64,000 nucleotides of DNA from positions 186,001-250,000 of the forward strand of contig CAVQWE010000005.1 in NCBI GenBank assembly GCA_963717385.1. Direction: 5' to 3'. Numbering within the stretch: the stretch's first letter is position 1; the number at the start of each line of letters is the position of its first letter. This document shows, in pieces, positions 56,385 to 64,000 of this stretch. The notes beneath the pieces were generated by a model. It ran no database searches. It was not told the origin of the DNA and worked only from the letters and a program-made list of their open reading frames with translations. The position numbers and the translations under genes were made by a program. Origin of the DNA: Sva-07 sp963717385. Lineage in GTDB: Bacteria; Actinomycetota; Acidimicrobiia; Acidimicrobiales; Ilumatobacteraceae.

Positions 56385-56409
56385 ACACCAGGGGTCTGAC
56401 CCCTGGTGT
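56385..56409 (+). repeat. GGGGTC-type palindrome copy 2
   Basis: ACACCAGGGGT (56385-56395), loop CTG, ACCCCTGGTGT (56399-56409): perfect 11-bp arms. The core CCAGGGGTC-GACCCC is shared with 49445-49475. It lies between cruF and the second desaturase. Confidence 0.65.
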
Positions 56410-56429
56410 CAGTGGATCGGTCCATCGCG

Positions 56430-57881
56430 ATGAGCGCCATCGTCATCGTCGGGGGCGGTGTCGGTGGATTGACGGCTGCAATTCGCCTGCGGGCGCTCGG
56501 CCATCAGGTCACGATCTTCGAACGCAACGACGTGGTCGGCGGGAAGCTGGCGACCTACGTTCGCGACGGATACACGTTCGACATCGGGCCGTCGCTCGTG
56601 ACACTCCCACACCTCTTCGACGAGGTGTTCCGCACGGCTGGGACCTCGCTCGACGAGCAGCTCGACCTCGTCCGCCTCGACCCGCAGTTCGCGTATCACT
56701 GGACCGACGGATCGTCTCTGACCGTGCCCGACGGCGAGGACGACACGGCCACCGCATTCGACGAGTTCGCTGCTGGATCCGGTGAGCAGTGGCGCGAGTT
56801 CGATGCTCGCGGTCGCCGCATCTGGGACGTCGCCGATCGGACGTTCTTCGCCGGTCCGATGGCGAACCCACTCGCACTGGCCAAGCGCATGCGCTCGCCG
56901 TTCGACCTCACCGCCATCGATCCGATGCGCACCCTGCAGCGCTCGGCCGAGTCGTACTTCGACGACTCCCGTCTCGTCCAGTGGGCCGGCCGATACGCCA
57001 CCTACTCGGGGTCGTCGCCCTACGCTGCACCGGCAACACTCGGCTGCATTCCCCACATCGAGGCGCGGTTCGGCTGCTGGTATCCGATGGGCGGGCTCGA
57101 TGCGCTACGAGCAGCGTTCGAGCGTGTCGCTCGCGACAGCGGCGTCGAGATCCACACCGGGGTCGACATCACCCGAATCGTCGCTGATCCGAGTGGGGCT
57201 GTCTCGGGTGTCGAGCTTCCGGATGGTTCGATCGGGCCCGCCGACGTCGTGATCGCCAACACCGACGCCGAGCATCTCTATGCCGACCTGCTCCCCGACG
57301 CCGACGCGTTGAAGAAGGTCCGCCGTGCGAAACGGTCGACGAGCGGGTTCGTGCTGTGCCTCGGTGTACGCGGCCTGAGCGCGGGGCTCGAACATCACAA
57401 CGTGTGGTTCTCCGACAGCTATCGCGCCGAGTACGACCAACTCGACGCGGGTGAGCTGGCCGACGATCCGACGATCTACGCGTGCGTGTCGTCGGTGACC
57501 GATGCGAGTCAAGCTCCAGACGGCTGCGAGAACTGGTTCCTGCTGGTGAACACGCCACCTGACGTCGAGGTCGACGCCGACACCTACGGCGACCTCGTGC
57601 TCGACCGTCTCGCTGACCGCGGCGTCGATCTGCGCCCTCGTCTCGAGTTCCGCCACACGATGACACCGGCCGACATCGAACGCCGCTACCGGTCACCGGG
57701 TGGCGCCATCTATGGCACCAGCTCGAACGGCAAGCGAGCAGCGTTCGTCCGCCCGGCCAACCGTGGCGCACGCCCGGGGCTGTACCTCGTCGGCGGATCG
57801 AGCCACCCAGGCGGCGGCCTGCCGCTCGTGACAACGAGCGCCAAGATCGTCACCGAGATGATCATCCAGGACCTCGCATGA
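56430..57881 (+). CDS. crtD: CrtI/CrtD-family carotenoid desaturase
   Basis: A second CrtI-superfamily flavoenzyme, 483 residues, intact. The N-terminal dinucleotide motif is IVIVGGGVGGLTAAIRLR; ERNDVVGGKLATYVRDGYTF and FDIGPSLVTLPHLF follow; the C-terminal flavin site is GLYLVGGSSHPGGGLPLV. Beside a cruF gene the likely role is 3',4'-desaturation (CrtD), but a methoxyneurosporene-type or other reaction cannot be excluded from sequence alone. ATG 56430. Stop overlaps the glycosyltransferase ATG. Confidence 0.85.
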   Translation: MSAIVIVGGGVGGLTAAIRLRALGHQVTIFERNDVVGGKLATYVRDGYTFDIGPSLVTLPHLFDEVFRTAGTSLDEQLDLVRLDPQFAYHWTDGSSLTVPDGEDDTATAFDEFAAGSGEQWREFDARGRRIWDVADRTFFAGPMANPLALAKRMRSPFDLTAIDPMRTLQRSAESYFDDSRLVQWAGRYATYSGSSPYAAPATLGCIPHIEARFGCWYPMGGLDALRAAFERVARDSGVEIHTGVDITRIVADPSGAVSGVELPDGSIGPADVVIANTDAEHLYADLLPDADALKKVRRAKRSTSGFVLCLGVRGLSAGLEHHNVWFSDSYRAEYDQLDAGELADDPTIYACVSSVTDASQAPDGCENWFLLVNTPPDVEVDADTYGDLVLDRLADRGVDLRPRLEFRHTMTPADIERRYRSPGGAIYGTSSNGKRAAFVRPANRGARPGLYLVGGSSHPGGGLPLVTTSAKIVTEMIIQDLA

Positions 57882-58974
57882 CCACGGTTCGCCGGCTCGC
57901 CCAGGCTGGCGTCGATCGTCGTCCGCGCATCTGCTGGTGCGGTCGCCATCAGCCGGATCGCGAAGGCGGCTTCGGTGGCATGCGCCGGTCCGCCCGACGC
58001 TCACCCCGATGCAGTCGATCAGCGTCGTGGTGCCGGCGCGAGACGAGGCCGAGCGGATCGGACCGCTGCTCGCTGCCGTCATCGGTGCGCCAGGTGTGGC
58101 CGAGGTGATCGTGGTCGACGACCAGTCGAGCGATGCAACAGCAGAGATCGCACGCCGGGCCGGCGCAACGGTGATCTCCGGTTCGCCATTGCCCGATGGT
58201 TGGGCGGGCAAGGCGTGGGCGCTGCAACAGGGCATCTCGTCGGCGAGCTCCGACTGGGTGGTGACCCTCGACGCCGACGCCCGACCCGATGCCCGACTCC
58301 CGACGGCACTCGTCGCCCGGGCGGTCGCCGAGCGCCTCGACCTGCTCACGGTCGGCGGGCGATTCGAGTGCCCAACCCCCGGAAGCCGGTGGCTGCACCC
58401 GGCAATGTTGACCACCCTCGTGTACCGGTTCGGACCGCCCGGCGCAGCCCCGATCGAGCCCGACCGGATGATGGCGAACGGGCAGTGCATGGCGGTCCCA
58501 CGAACTTCGTTCCTGGCCGCTGGCGGGATGGAGTTGGTCCGCAACGAAGTCGTGGAGGACCTTGCACTGGCCCGGCGGCTCGCCACTGAGGGTCGGCGTG
58601 TCGGGTTCCTCGACGCAAGCGAGCTGCTCACGGTGCGGATGTTCGAATCGCTCGGCGACGCCTGGAACGGATGGGGACGGTCGCTCGCTCTCCCGGGTGT
58701 CGAACCTCGACGACGTCAGCTGGTCGATCTCGCCATCGTCGTGCTCGCCCAGGTGCTGCCGATCCCCCGACTGCTGCTCGGCCGCGGCGACGTGATCGAC
58801 GTCGTGCTCGCACTCACCCGACTCGGCACGTTGGCCGGAACTCGGCGCGCCTACGAACGCACCGACGCCGCCTACTGGCTCAGCCCGCTCGCCGACCCGG
58901 TCGCCGCCGTTGCGATCGGGCGCGGGATCGCCCGACGTGGCCGACAGACCTGGCGGGGCCGCAGCTACACCTGA
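57878..58974 (+). CDS. cruG: GT2 carotenoid glycosyltransferase, CruG-like (two one-base frameshifts)
   Basis: A family-2 glycosyltransferase: SISVVVPARDEAERIG, VIVVDDQSSDATAEIA, DWVVTLDADARPD (DxD) and EVVEDLALARRLA (ED catalytic base). ATG 57878 overlaps the previous stop; dropping one base near 57902 and one near 57977 joins an N-terminal helix (RLASIVVRASAGAVAI) to the catalytic domain, 364 residues. Without the correction the frame opens at 57937 or ATG 58012. Next to cruF it is probably CruG, adding a sugar to the 2'-hydroxyl of the hydrated carotenoid. Confidence 0.8.
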
Positions 58975-59561
58975 GCGAGGCGCCGACGGTCGGCCAGCGC
59001 TGCCATTGCGAATCGCACGCCGATGAATGTCATCAACACGCCCGTTGCGGCGGTGCGATACGGCCCTTCGACGAAGATCTGCACGATCGGCAACGCGACG
59101 AACCCCACTCGGGCGGCAACGGCAAACGATCGCCAGACCGCAAACGTCAGCAACAGCAATCCGATCGAGATGAGGAACGGAATCGTGGCGAACACCGCAG
59201 CGCCACCAGCGAACGTCAGAATGCTGCGTCCCCCACGGAACCTGGCGAACACCGGGAACGCATGGCCGACCATCGCCGCTCCACACCCGACATAGGCCAT
59301 TCCCCAGACGCCGGGATCGGCCAGGGCTGTGCCGACGAGGGCGGCGGCCACACCCTTCGAGCTGTCGCCGATGAACACCGGAATTGCAGCTTTCCGGCCG
59401 AGCGTCTCGCGGGCATTCCAGAAGCCGGGGTTGCCGTCGCCGACGTCTCGCAGATCGATGCGGGCGCGCCGGGCGGCCACCATGTTGGCGATCGGGATCG
59501 ATCCGATCAGGTAGCCGACCACGATCGTGACTGCCAACTCGACGCCCATCAGTGACAGCAT
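58965..59561 (-). CDS. plsY: PlsY-family glycerol-3-phosphate acyltransferase homolog
   Basis: A roughly 198-residue membrane protein: VVGYLIGSIPIANMVA, DVGDGNPGFWNA, FIGDSSKGVAAALV and GHAFPVFARFRGGRSIL correspond to the three PlsY motifs. The third motif normally reads F-K-G-G-K-G; here both lysines are Arg and the following Gly is Ser, so substrate or activity may differ. It overlaps the glycosyltransferase tail-to-tail by 10 bp. It may be a divergent paralog rather than the housekeeping enzyme. Confidence 0.8.
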   Translation of the reverse strand: MLSLMGVELAVTIVVGYLIGSIPIANMVAARRARIDLRDVGDGNPGFWNARETLGRKAAIPVFIGDSSKGVAAALVGTALADPGVWGMAYVGCGAAMVGHAFPVFARFRGGRSILTFAGGAAVFATIPFLISIGLLLLTFAVWRSFAVAARVGFVALPIVQIFVEGPYRTAATGVLMTFIGVRFAMAALADRRRLAQV

Positions 59562-59570
59562 GGCTGATGT

Positions 59571-60283
59571 ATGGGTCGTATCGCATCGTTCCACCTCGTC
59601 AGCGAGCCGACGTGGAAGACGCCGATCGTGCTCGGACGCCTCGGACTCGACCGGCTCCGTCTGCCCCGCGTGGAGGGTCTTGCCTTCTGGCGGTTGCTCG
59701 GTACCGGTGACGGCGACAACACCGGTCGTGGCGCCGACCTGTCACGGAGTGCGTTCTTTGCGGTCTGGCAGGACGAAGAACACCTCGACCGGTTCATGGC
59801 CGAACATCACATCGCTCGACGCTGGAGGGACGCCGAGGAGAGCTGGCACGTGCGACTTCGCTCGGTCGGTGGGCACGGGACGTGGAAAGGGTTCGACCCG
59901 CTGGACGGCCTCGATGAAGGTTCGGCTGATGGCCCGATCGCGATCGTCACCCGCGCGAACGTCCGCCGCCAGTCGTGGAAGGTGTTCGGCGAGGCGAGCA
60001 AGGTCGTCGACGCCGAACTCCACCGGGCGCCTGGACTCATCGACGTGGTCGGCATCGGCGAGACACCGATTGGCAGCCTCGCAACATTCAGCCTGTGGAC
60101 GTCGCGCACGGCCGCACGGAGTTCGCGTATTCGATGCCCGACCATCGCGACGTGATCCGCCGAACCCGGACCGAGGACTGGTATTCCGAGGAGATGTTCG
60201 CCCGATTCGAACCGTACGGATCAACGGGAACGTGGGACGGACGCGACCCCCTGGCACTGCCTGCCCAGCAATCACCGTCGTGA
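59571..60283 (+). CDS. crtA: CrtA/spheroidene-monooxygenase-like protein (one-base frameshift)
   Basis: The N-terminal part (IASFHLVSEPTWKTPIVLGR, RVEGLAFWRLLGTGDGDNT) and the C-terminal part (EFAYSMPDHRDVIRRTRTED, WYSEEMFARFEPYGSTG) are in two frames; one base is missing after TTCAGCCTGTGG at about 60098. The corrected 237 residues match the CrtA ketolase family, which oxidises C-2 of acyclic carotenoids. Its place beside cruF/cruG supports a pigment role. Two possible extra functions in this family (haem-like dioxygenases) cannot be ruled out. Confidence 0.78.
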
Positions 60284-60327
60284 CCGTGGACCCCCACCGA
60301 TAACATCACCGCCTGCGCTCACTGCGC

Positions 60328-60403
<76 letters not shown>

Positions 60404-60484
60404 CGAAACACCACGGAGCGTCAGGACCCAAGCGGTCCGTCGGGCCGGGCTGACTCGATTCAGGGCGCCTCCGGGGTCGATCGG

Positions 60485-61486
60485 TCAGAGTTCGGGCAGG
60501 ACGATCGGGATCTCGACGACATTGAGTTGTGAGCCGTCGCGCGGCGAGTCCTCCCACATGATGATCGAGCCGGCTCCCGGCCGGTAGTCGGACGAGAAGT
60601 CCGTGAGATCGACAGTCACCTCGAAGCTGCCCCAGATTCCCATTCCCGCCGTGGCCGTGGTGAAGCCCTCGGTCAGGACGATGCCGTCGCCGCCGCCGGT
60701 CGTGATCGCGTACCGGACGGTTCCTTCGAAGGTGTTCGACTCGCCTCGAATCGTCAGCGGGTTCGCGACCTCGGCCCCGGGGTAGGGCTGCTCGATCAGG
60801 ATGCTCGGGCGTACGGTCGCGAAGTCGTCGCGGGTGAACCCGTCGCCCACCACGAACCCGTGGGACAGGATCGGGTCCTGAGGCACGCCGTCGATGTGGA
60901 ACTTCACGTGGTCGAAGCCGTCGAACTGGGTGACGGCGAACACGACCTGTGCGAGCCGCATCGTCTCATCCAGCGACCCGCTCGATGCCGCGAATTCCCC
61001 CGAGAGGTCGACCGTCGCAGTCGTGCCGTCGACGGAGATGCCGAGCACCCGCGTACCGGGCGGGATGCTGGTGACCATACCGATGGTCTGTTCGACGGAG
61101 TTCACCCCGGCGAACATCGCCTCCAAGCTGTTGCGGACCGGCGTGTCCGCCGCGACTTCACGTGCGCCGGCGCCGATCCGCTCCGGCGACCCCGCCGGCG
61201 GGTTCAGCACCGTCCAGCCCCAGTAGACGTTGACGAGCGTCGTCCCGACTGGCACGGCGGTCGTGGTGGTGGCGGCGGTGGTCGTCGTCGCTGCAGTGGT
61301 CGTGGGGGTTGAGGTCGTCGTGGGGGCCGCGGTCGTCGTGGTCGTGGTGGACTCCGCAGTTGCGGCCGTGGTCGTCGATGCTGACGACGTGTCGTCGTCT
61401 CCGCCGCACGCCGCACCGAACACACCAAGACCCAAAGCAGCCGCACCGATCAGGACAACACATCGACGAACAGATGTGACGGACAT
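60485..61486 (-). CDS. GerMN/Gmad2-domain lipoprotein
   Basis: A 333-residue lipoprotein with lipobox GAACGG at about residue 27, a long Thr/Ala linker (residues 32-80), a GerMN domain (LEAMFAGVNSVEQ to LRLAQVVFAVTQF, given in part: TVDLSGEF and RLAQVVFAVTQF) and a C-terminal Gmad2 Ig-like domain (SILIEQPYPGAEVANPLTIR). Non-sporulating actinobacteria carry such proteins as cell-surface factors; the function is unknown. ATG 61486 has a strong ribosome site (CCAGGAGGT). Confidence 0.8.
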   Translation of the reverse strand: MSVTSVRRCVVLIGAAALGLGVFGAACGGDDDTSSASTTTAATAESTTTTTTAAPTTTSTPTTTAATTTTAATTTTAVPVGTTLVNVYWGWTVLNPPAGSPERIGAGAREVAADTPVRNSLEAMFAGVNSVEQTIGMVTSIPPGTRVLGISVDGTTATVDLSGEFAASSGSLDETMRLAQVVFAVTQFDGFDHVKFHIDGVPQDPILSHGFVVGDGFTRDDFATVRPSILIEQPYPGAEVANPLTIRGESNTFEGTVRYAITTGGGDGIVLTEGFTTATAGMGIWGSFEVTVDLTDFSSDYRPGAGSIIMWEDSPRDGSQLNVVEIPIVLPEL

Positions 61487-61731
61487 GATGTACCTCCTGG
61501 AATCAGCGTCGCGCCCGCCGGGTCGACGGACCAGAGCCAAACGTCATCGAGTCGCTCGCCGTGCGCCCCCGTGCCGGGTGAACCGGTGGTGTCGGCTCGG
61601 TGAACGTCATCGCGCCTCGAACCGTTCGGATCGGCCAGCGGCCCTGGTGGGCCACGTCGACGGTCGGGGTCGGATCGACTCCGGGTCCGACGACCGACGG
61701 GTGACGGTGCCTGCCAGGGTATAAATCCCCA

Positions 61732-62442
61732 TCACACGAGACCGAGTGCCGCGGGAAGCCACCGGTCGAGTCGTTCGATGATCGCGTCATCGCTCTTGGC
61801 CAGCAGATGGCCATCGCCCGGCAACACAACCACTTCGCCATGCCCAGCAATCGCTGCAACCACCTGGCTCGCTTCGGCCGGCAACAGCTCGTCGCGGTCG
61901 CCATGGAACAGCAGCAGCGGTCGACCGGCAAGCGCCCCAGCCACCTCACAACCGGCCGACTGGGTTGCGAAGGTGACGACCCCGGCGACCGACACCGGCA
62001 TGATCACCGCGGTGCGAACTGCGACCGCTCCACCGAAGCTGTGACCCATCACCACGATGCGTTCAGCACCAGCATCGCGTGCGAACTCGACGCCGCACGC
62101 CAGGTCGTGAGCGCACAGATCGAGGTTGTTCGGTTCGCGGTAGCCGACGCGTAGGAACTCGACGCCGCGTTCGGCCCACTGCTCGCCGAGGTGTTGGTAG
62201 AGCCCGTGGCCGGGTCCGAGCACCCCGCCCATCGCTCCACCACATGCCACGATCGCCGCCGGCCTGGATTCGCCGGCGGGCTCGTGACGGAACACCGACA
62301 ACAGCCCGCGTCGGGTGTACACCTCACGGTGGAACATGTGCGGGCCGATCTCGACCTCGACCGAGGCCAGGGGATGCAGGGCTTCGAGCGCCGTTGGGTC
62401 CGACGGGTCGGCCAGTGCGTCCGCTCCGCTGCCGTCGGTCAT
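61732..62442 (-). CDS. alpha/beta hydrolase
   Basis: A 236-residue serine hydrolase: nucleophile VVMGHSFGGAVAVRT, acid loop LLLFHGDRDELLP and histidine loop VLPGDGHLL. The segment GGAMGGVLGPGHGLYQHLGEQW contains the oxyanion region (given here as GGAMGGVLGPGHG). No signal peptide. Substrate unknown. It is divergent from a MarR-family regulator with a 23-bp gap, so that regulator may control it. Confidence 0.82.
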   Translation of the reverse strand: MTDGSGADALADPSDPTALEALHPLASVEVEIGPHMFHREVYTRRGLLSVFRHEPAGESRPAAIVACGGAMGGVLGPGHGLYQHLGEQWAERGVEFLRVGYREPNNLDLCAHDLACGVEFARDAGAERIVVMGHSFGGAVAVRTAVIMPVSVAGVVTFATQSAGCEVAGALAGRPLLLFHGDRDELLPAEASQVVAAIAGHGEVVVLPGDGHLLAKSDDAIIERLDRWLPAALGLV

Positions 62443-62465
62443 GGATGGTTAGCGTACAAACGCAC

Positions 62466-63005
62466 ATGCCCAGGTCAGCCACCGGATCCAGCACCGTCGA
62501 CTTCCGCAATCGCACCGATCGCGAGCACGCCCGACGAATCGGACGTTCATGGATCGAGCTCCGACGAGGCGCAGCTGCATCGGCGCTGCGCTCGTACTTG
62601 TTCGGCACCGAGAAGGCACTCGAGCAGGGCCAGATGGATGCCCTCGACCTCCTCACCCGGCGTGACCAACGCCCGATGAAGGAACTCGCCGCACGCCTGC
62701 GAGTCGAACCCTCGACCGCAACCCGAGCGGTCCAGCGCCTCGAGAACGACGGCCTCGTCGAACGTTTCACCTCGCCCGAGGACGGTCGTGTGGTCTTGGT
62801 GCGAATCACCGACGAGGGACGACGGCGCCACGAAGCCGTCGCCACTCGGCGATCGACCGCGATGATGCACATCCTGAGCGAGTTCGACCCCCTCGAGCGG
62901 GCCCAACTCGCCGACCTGATGGACCGCCTGATCACATCGATCGACGAGGTGGTCGAACGCCTCGACCGTGACGACACCAGCACCGACGACACCGAAACGA
63001 ACTGA
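62466..63005 (+). CDS. MarR-family transcriptional regulator
   Basis: A 179-residue winged-helix regulator: an N-terminal dimerisation helix, LDLLTRRDQRPMKELAARL, the recognition helix segment EPSTATRAVQRLENDGLVER and the wing SPEDGRVVLVRITDEGR. A C-terminal acidic tail is added. Ligand unknown. The divergent hydrolase gene is the obvious first target. ATG 62466. Confidence 0.85.
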   Translation: MPRSATGSSTVDFRNRTDREHARRIGRSWIELRRGAAASALRSYLFGTEKALEQGQMDALDLLTRRDQRPMKELAARLRVEPSTATRAVQRLENDGLVERFTSPEDGRVVLVRITDEGRRRHEAVATRRSTAMMHILSEFDPLERAQLADLMDRLITSIDEVVERLDRDDTSTDDTETN

Positions 63006-63058
63006 CAACGCGCCAACTGCGACCCGAGCCTCACTGCAACGACGGGTACAGTCGCCGC

Positions 63059-63659
63059 ATGGCCGACCAGGCAACATTCGCCGACGAAGCAATGCAGTAC
63101 GCACCGCAGCTGTATTCGGGTGCGCTCCGCATGACGCGCAATCGCACCGACGCCGAAGACCTCGTCCAAGAGACGTACCTGAAGGGCTACCGGAGCTACC
63201 ACACCTTCACCGACGGAACGAACCTGCGTGCGTGGCTGTTCCGCATCATGACCAACACCTACATCAACACCTATCGAGCCAAGCAACGCCGGCCCGACGA
63301 GACCGAACTCGGCGAGTTCGAGGATCTGTACCTGTACAAGAATCTCGGCGCGCTCCAAGATGCCGGCGTCGGCCGATCCGCCGAGGAATCGTTGATGGAG
63401 CTGCTGCCCGACGACGAGGTCAAGCAAGGCGCTCGAGGACCTGCCGGACAACTTCCGCCTGCCGGTGATCCTGGCCGACGTCGAAGGGTTCGCATACAAG
63501 GAAATCGCCGAAATGCTCGACATCCCGATCGGCACCGTGATGTCACGACTGCACCGGGGAAGAAAAGCCATGCAGAAGGCGTTGTATGACTTCGGACTCG
63601 AGCGAGGGCTGGTCTCGGCCCGAACGACAACCGACGAGCGGGAGATGAGCGACACATGA
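63059..63659 (+). CDS. sigR: ECF sigma factor, SigR/SigH-like (one-base frameshift)
   Basis: Region 2 is RNRTDAEDLVQETYLKGYRS and LRAWLFRIMTNTYINTYRAK; region 4 is LPDNFRLPVILADVEGFAYK and GTVMSRLHRGRKAMQKALY. One extra G at about 63428 separates them; removing it gives 199 residues. This is the thiol-stress sigma factor partnered by an RsrA-type zinc anti-sigma factor, which overlaps by ATGA. A -10-like TACAGT (63047-63052) lies 6 nt before the ATG. It likely controls mycothiol, thioredoxin and Clp genes. Confidence 0.9.
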
Positions 63660-63994
63660 GCGACGAGGCGACGACTGCTGACGAACCGGTGATTTCGGAC
63701 TGCGCAGACACCCTCAGAGAACTCGACGTCTTCCTCGACGGAGAACTCTCCGGCCGTCAACAGGCAGCTATTCGCCACCACCTCGATGGTTGCATGGACT
63801 GCCTCGGCGCATTCGACTTCCACGCAGAACTCAAGATCGTGGTCGCCGAGAAGTGCAACAACGACGAGATGCCCCCTGGGCTCCTCGGCAAGATCGAACA
63901 GTGCTTCGGCACGGATTTCGACGGCGACGGCCAGGATCGGCTGAGCCGCAAACCGGCGATCACCATTTCGCCTGATCCGGCAGTGACGGGTTAG
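63656..63994 (+). CDS. rsrA: RsrA-like zinc anti-sigma factor (mycothiol system)
   Basis: A 112-residue ZAS anti-sigma factor. The zinc motif is RHHLDGCMDC (H-x3-C-x2-C), with a further cysteine in SDCADTLREL upstream and another in AEKCNNDE. Under disulfide stress the Cys pair would oxidise, release zinc and free the sigma factor. ATG 63656 overlaps the sigma stop (ATGA). Intact and complete, ending 6 bases before the window edge. The C-terminal extension is longer than in Streptomyces RsrA. Confidence 0.9.
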   Translation: MSDEATTADEPVISDCADTLRELDVFLDGELSGRQQAAIRHHLDGCMDCLGAFDFHAELKIVVAEKCNNDEMPPGLLGKIEQCFGTDFDGDGQDRLSRKPAITISPDPAVTG

Positions 63995-64000
63995 CCTCAC

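Noticed and set aside
61250..61390. Tandem GTCGTGG-like repeat
   Set aside because: It is the codon pattern of the Thr/Ala-rich linker of the GerMN lipoprotein, not a DNA repeat or CRISPR array.
62324..64000. Long minus-strand open frame at the right edge
   Set aside because: It lies opposite marR, sigR and rsrA, which have complete family motifs on the plus strand.

Overview
The window is 64 kb of high-GC DNA from an actinobacterium, most like the Acidimicrobiia (Ilumatobacter-type marine or freshwater lineages). The evidence is the gene set: mycothiol-type SigR/RsrA, DisA, RadA, ClpC, a small Flp/Tad pilus locus, acyl-CoA carboxylase beta and epsilon subunits, crotonyl-CoA carboxylase/reductase and CruF-type carotenoid genes. 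Many genes also have a -10-like TANNNT box only 6-8 nt before the start codon, which suggests leaderless transcripts. No prophage, IS element, integron or CRISPR array is visible. This is a chromosomal backbone segment.

Layout. 1-5 kb: a truncated alpha/beta hydrolase, then a DUF4129/MoxR/DUF58 membrane operon. 5.05-5.15 kb: a selenocysteine tRNA. 5.2-7.2 kb: two bacterial-PH-domain membrane proteins. 7.3-13.1 kb: Tad pilus genes (ATPases, TadB, TadC, prepilin, TadE-like), a STAS protein and an FeS photolyase. 13-18 kb: DUF952, DUF427, rsgA and topA. 18-22 kb: an iron permease with an iron-box operator and a cupredoxin lipoprotein, facing an sqr-tusE/dsrC-dsrE sulfur operon. 22-31 kb: tmk, holB, clpC, lppM-like, dsbA-like, radA and disA. 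31-36.5 kb: thiolase, GH18, HAD and ccr on the minus strand, divergent from a second thiolase across an 80-bp palindrome. 36.6-36.8 kb: an intergenic structured RNA candidate. 36.8-39.4 kb: recR and dnaX. 39.5-51 kb: CopC-CopD, an ATP-dependent DNA ligase, carboxyltransferase plus epsilon subunit, two RDD proteins, a phosphoesterase, BioY, RmuC and exonuclease VII. 51-60.3 kb: a MaoC-like protein and a carotenoid cluster (crtE, crtI, crtB, cruF, second desaturase, cruG-like, CrtA-like) with a PlsY homolog. 60.3-64 kb: tRNA-Thr, a GerMN lipoprotein, a hydrolase, a MarR regulator and SigR/RsrA.

How the genes work together. Ccr and the two thiolases fit C4/C5 acyl-CoA assimilation (ethylmalonyl-CoA or polyhydroxyalkanoate type). 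The biotin carboxylase subunits and BioY fit propionyl/acetyl-CoA carboxylation. The carotenoid cluster predicts an acyclic, hydroxylated, ketolated and glycosylated pigment, since no lycopene cyclase is present here. RadA, RmuC, RecR, DnaX, XseAB, LigC and a photolyase make the window rich in DNA-repair functions.

Caveat. About 25 genes or gene segments need a one-base correction to read through, mostly one extra base and in a few cases one missing base. Core genes such as clpC, recR, moxR and ccr are affected. After correction every one has a normal family length, so consensus-sequence errors are far more likely than pseudogenes. Coordinates of affected genes span both frames and the suspected position is given in each entry.
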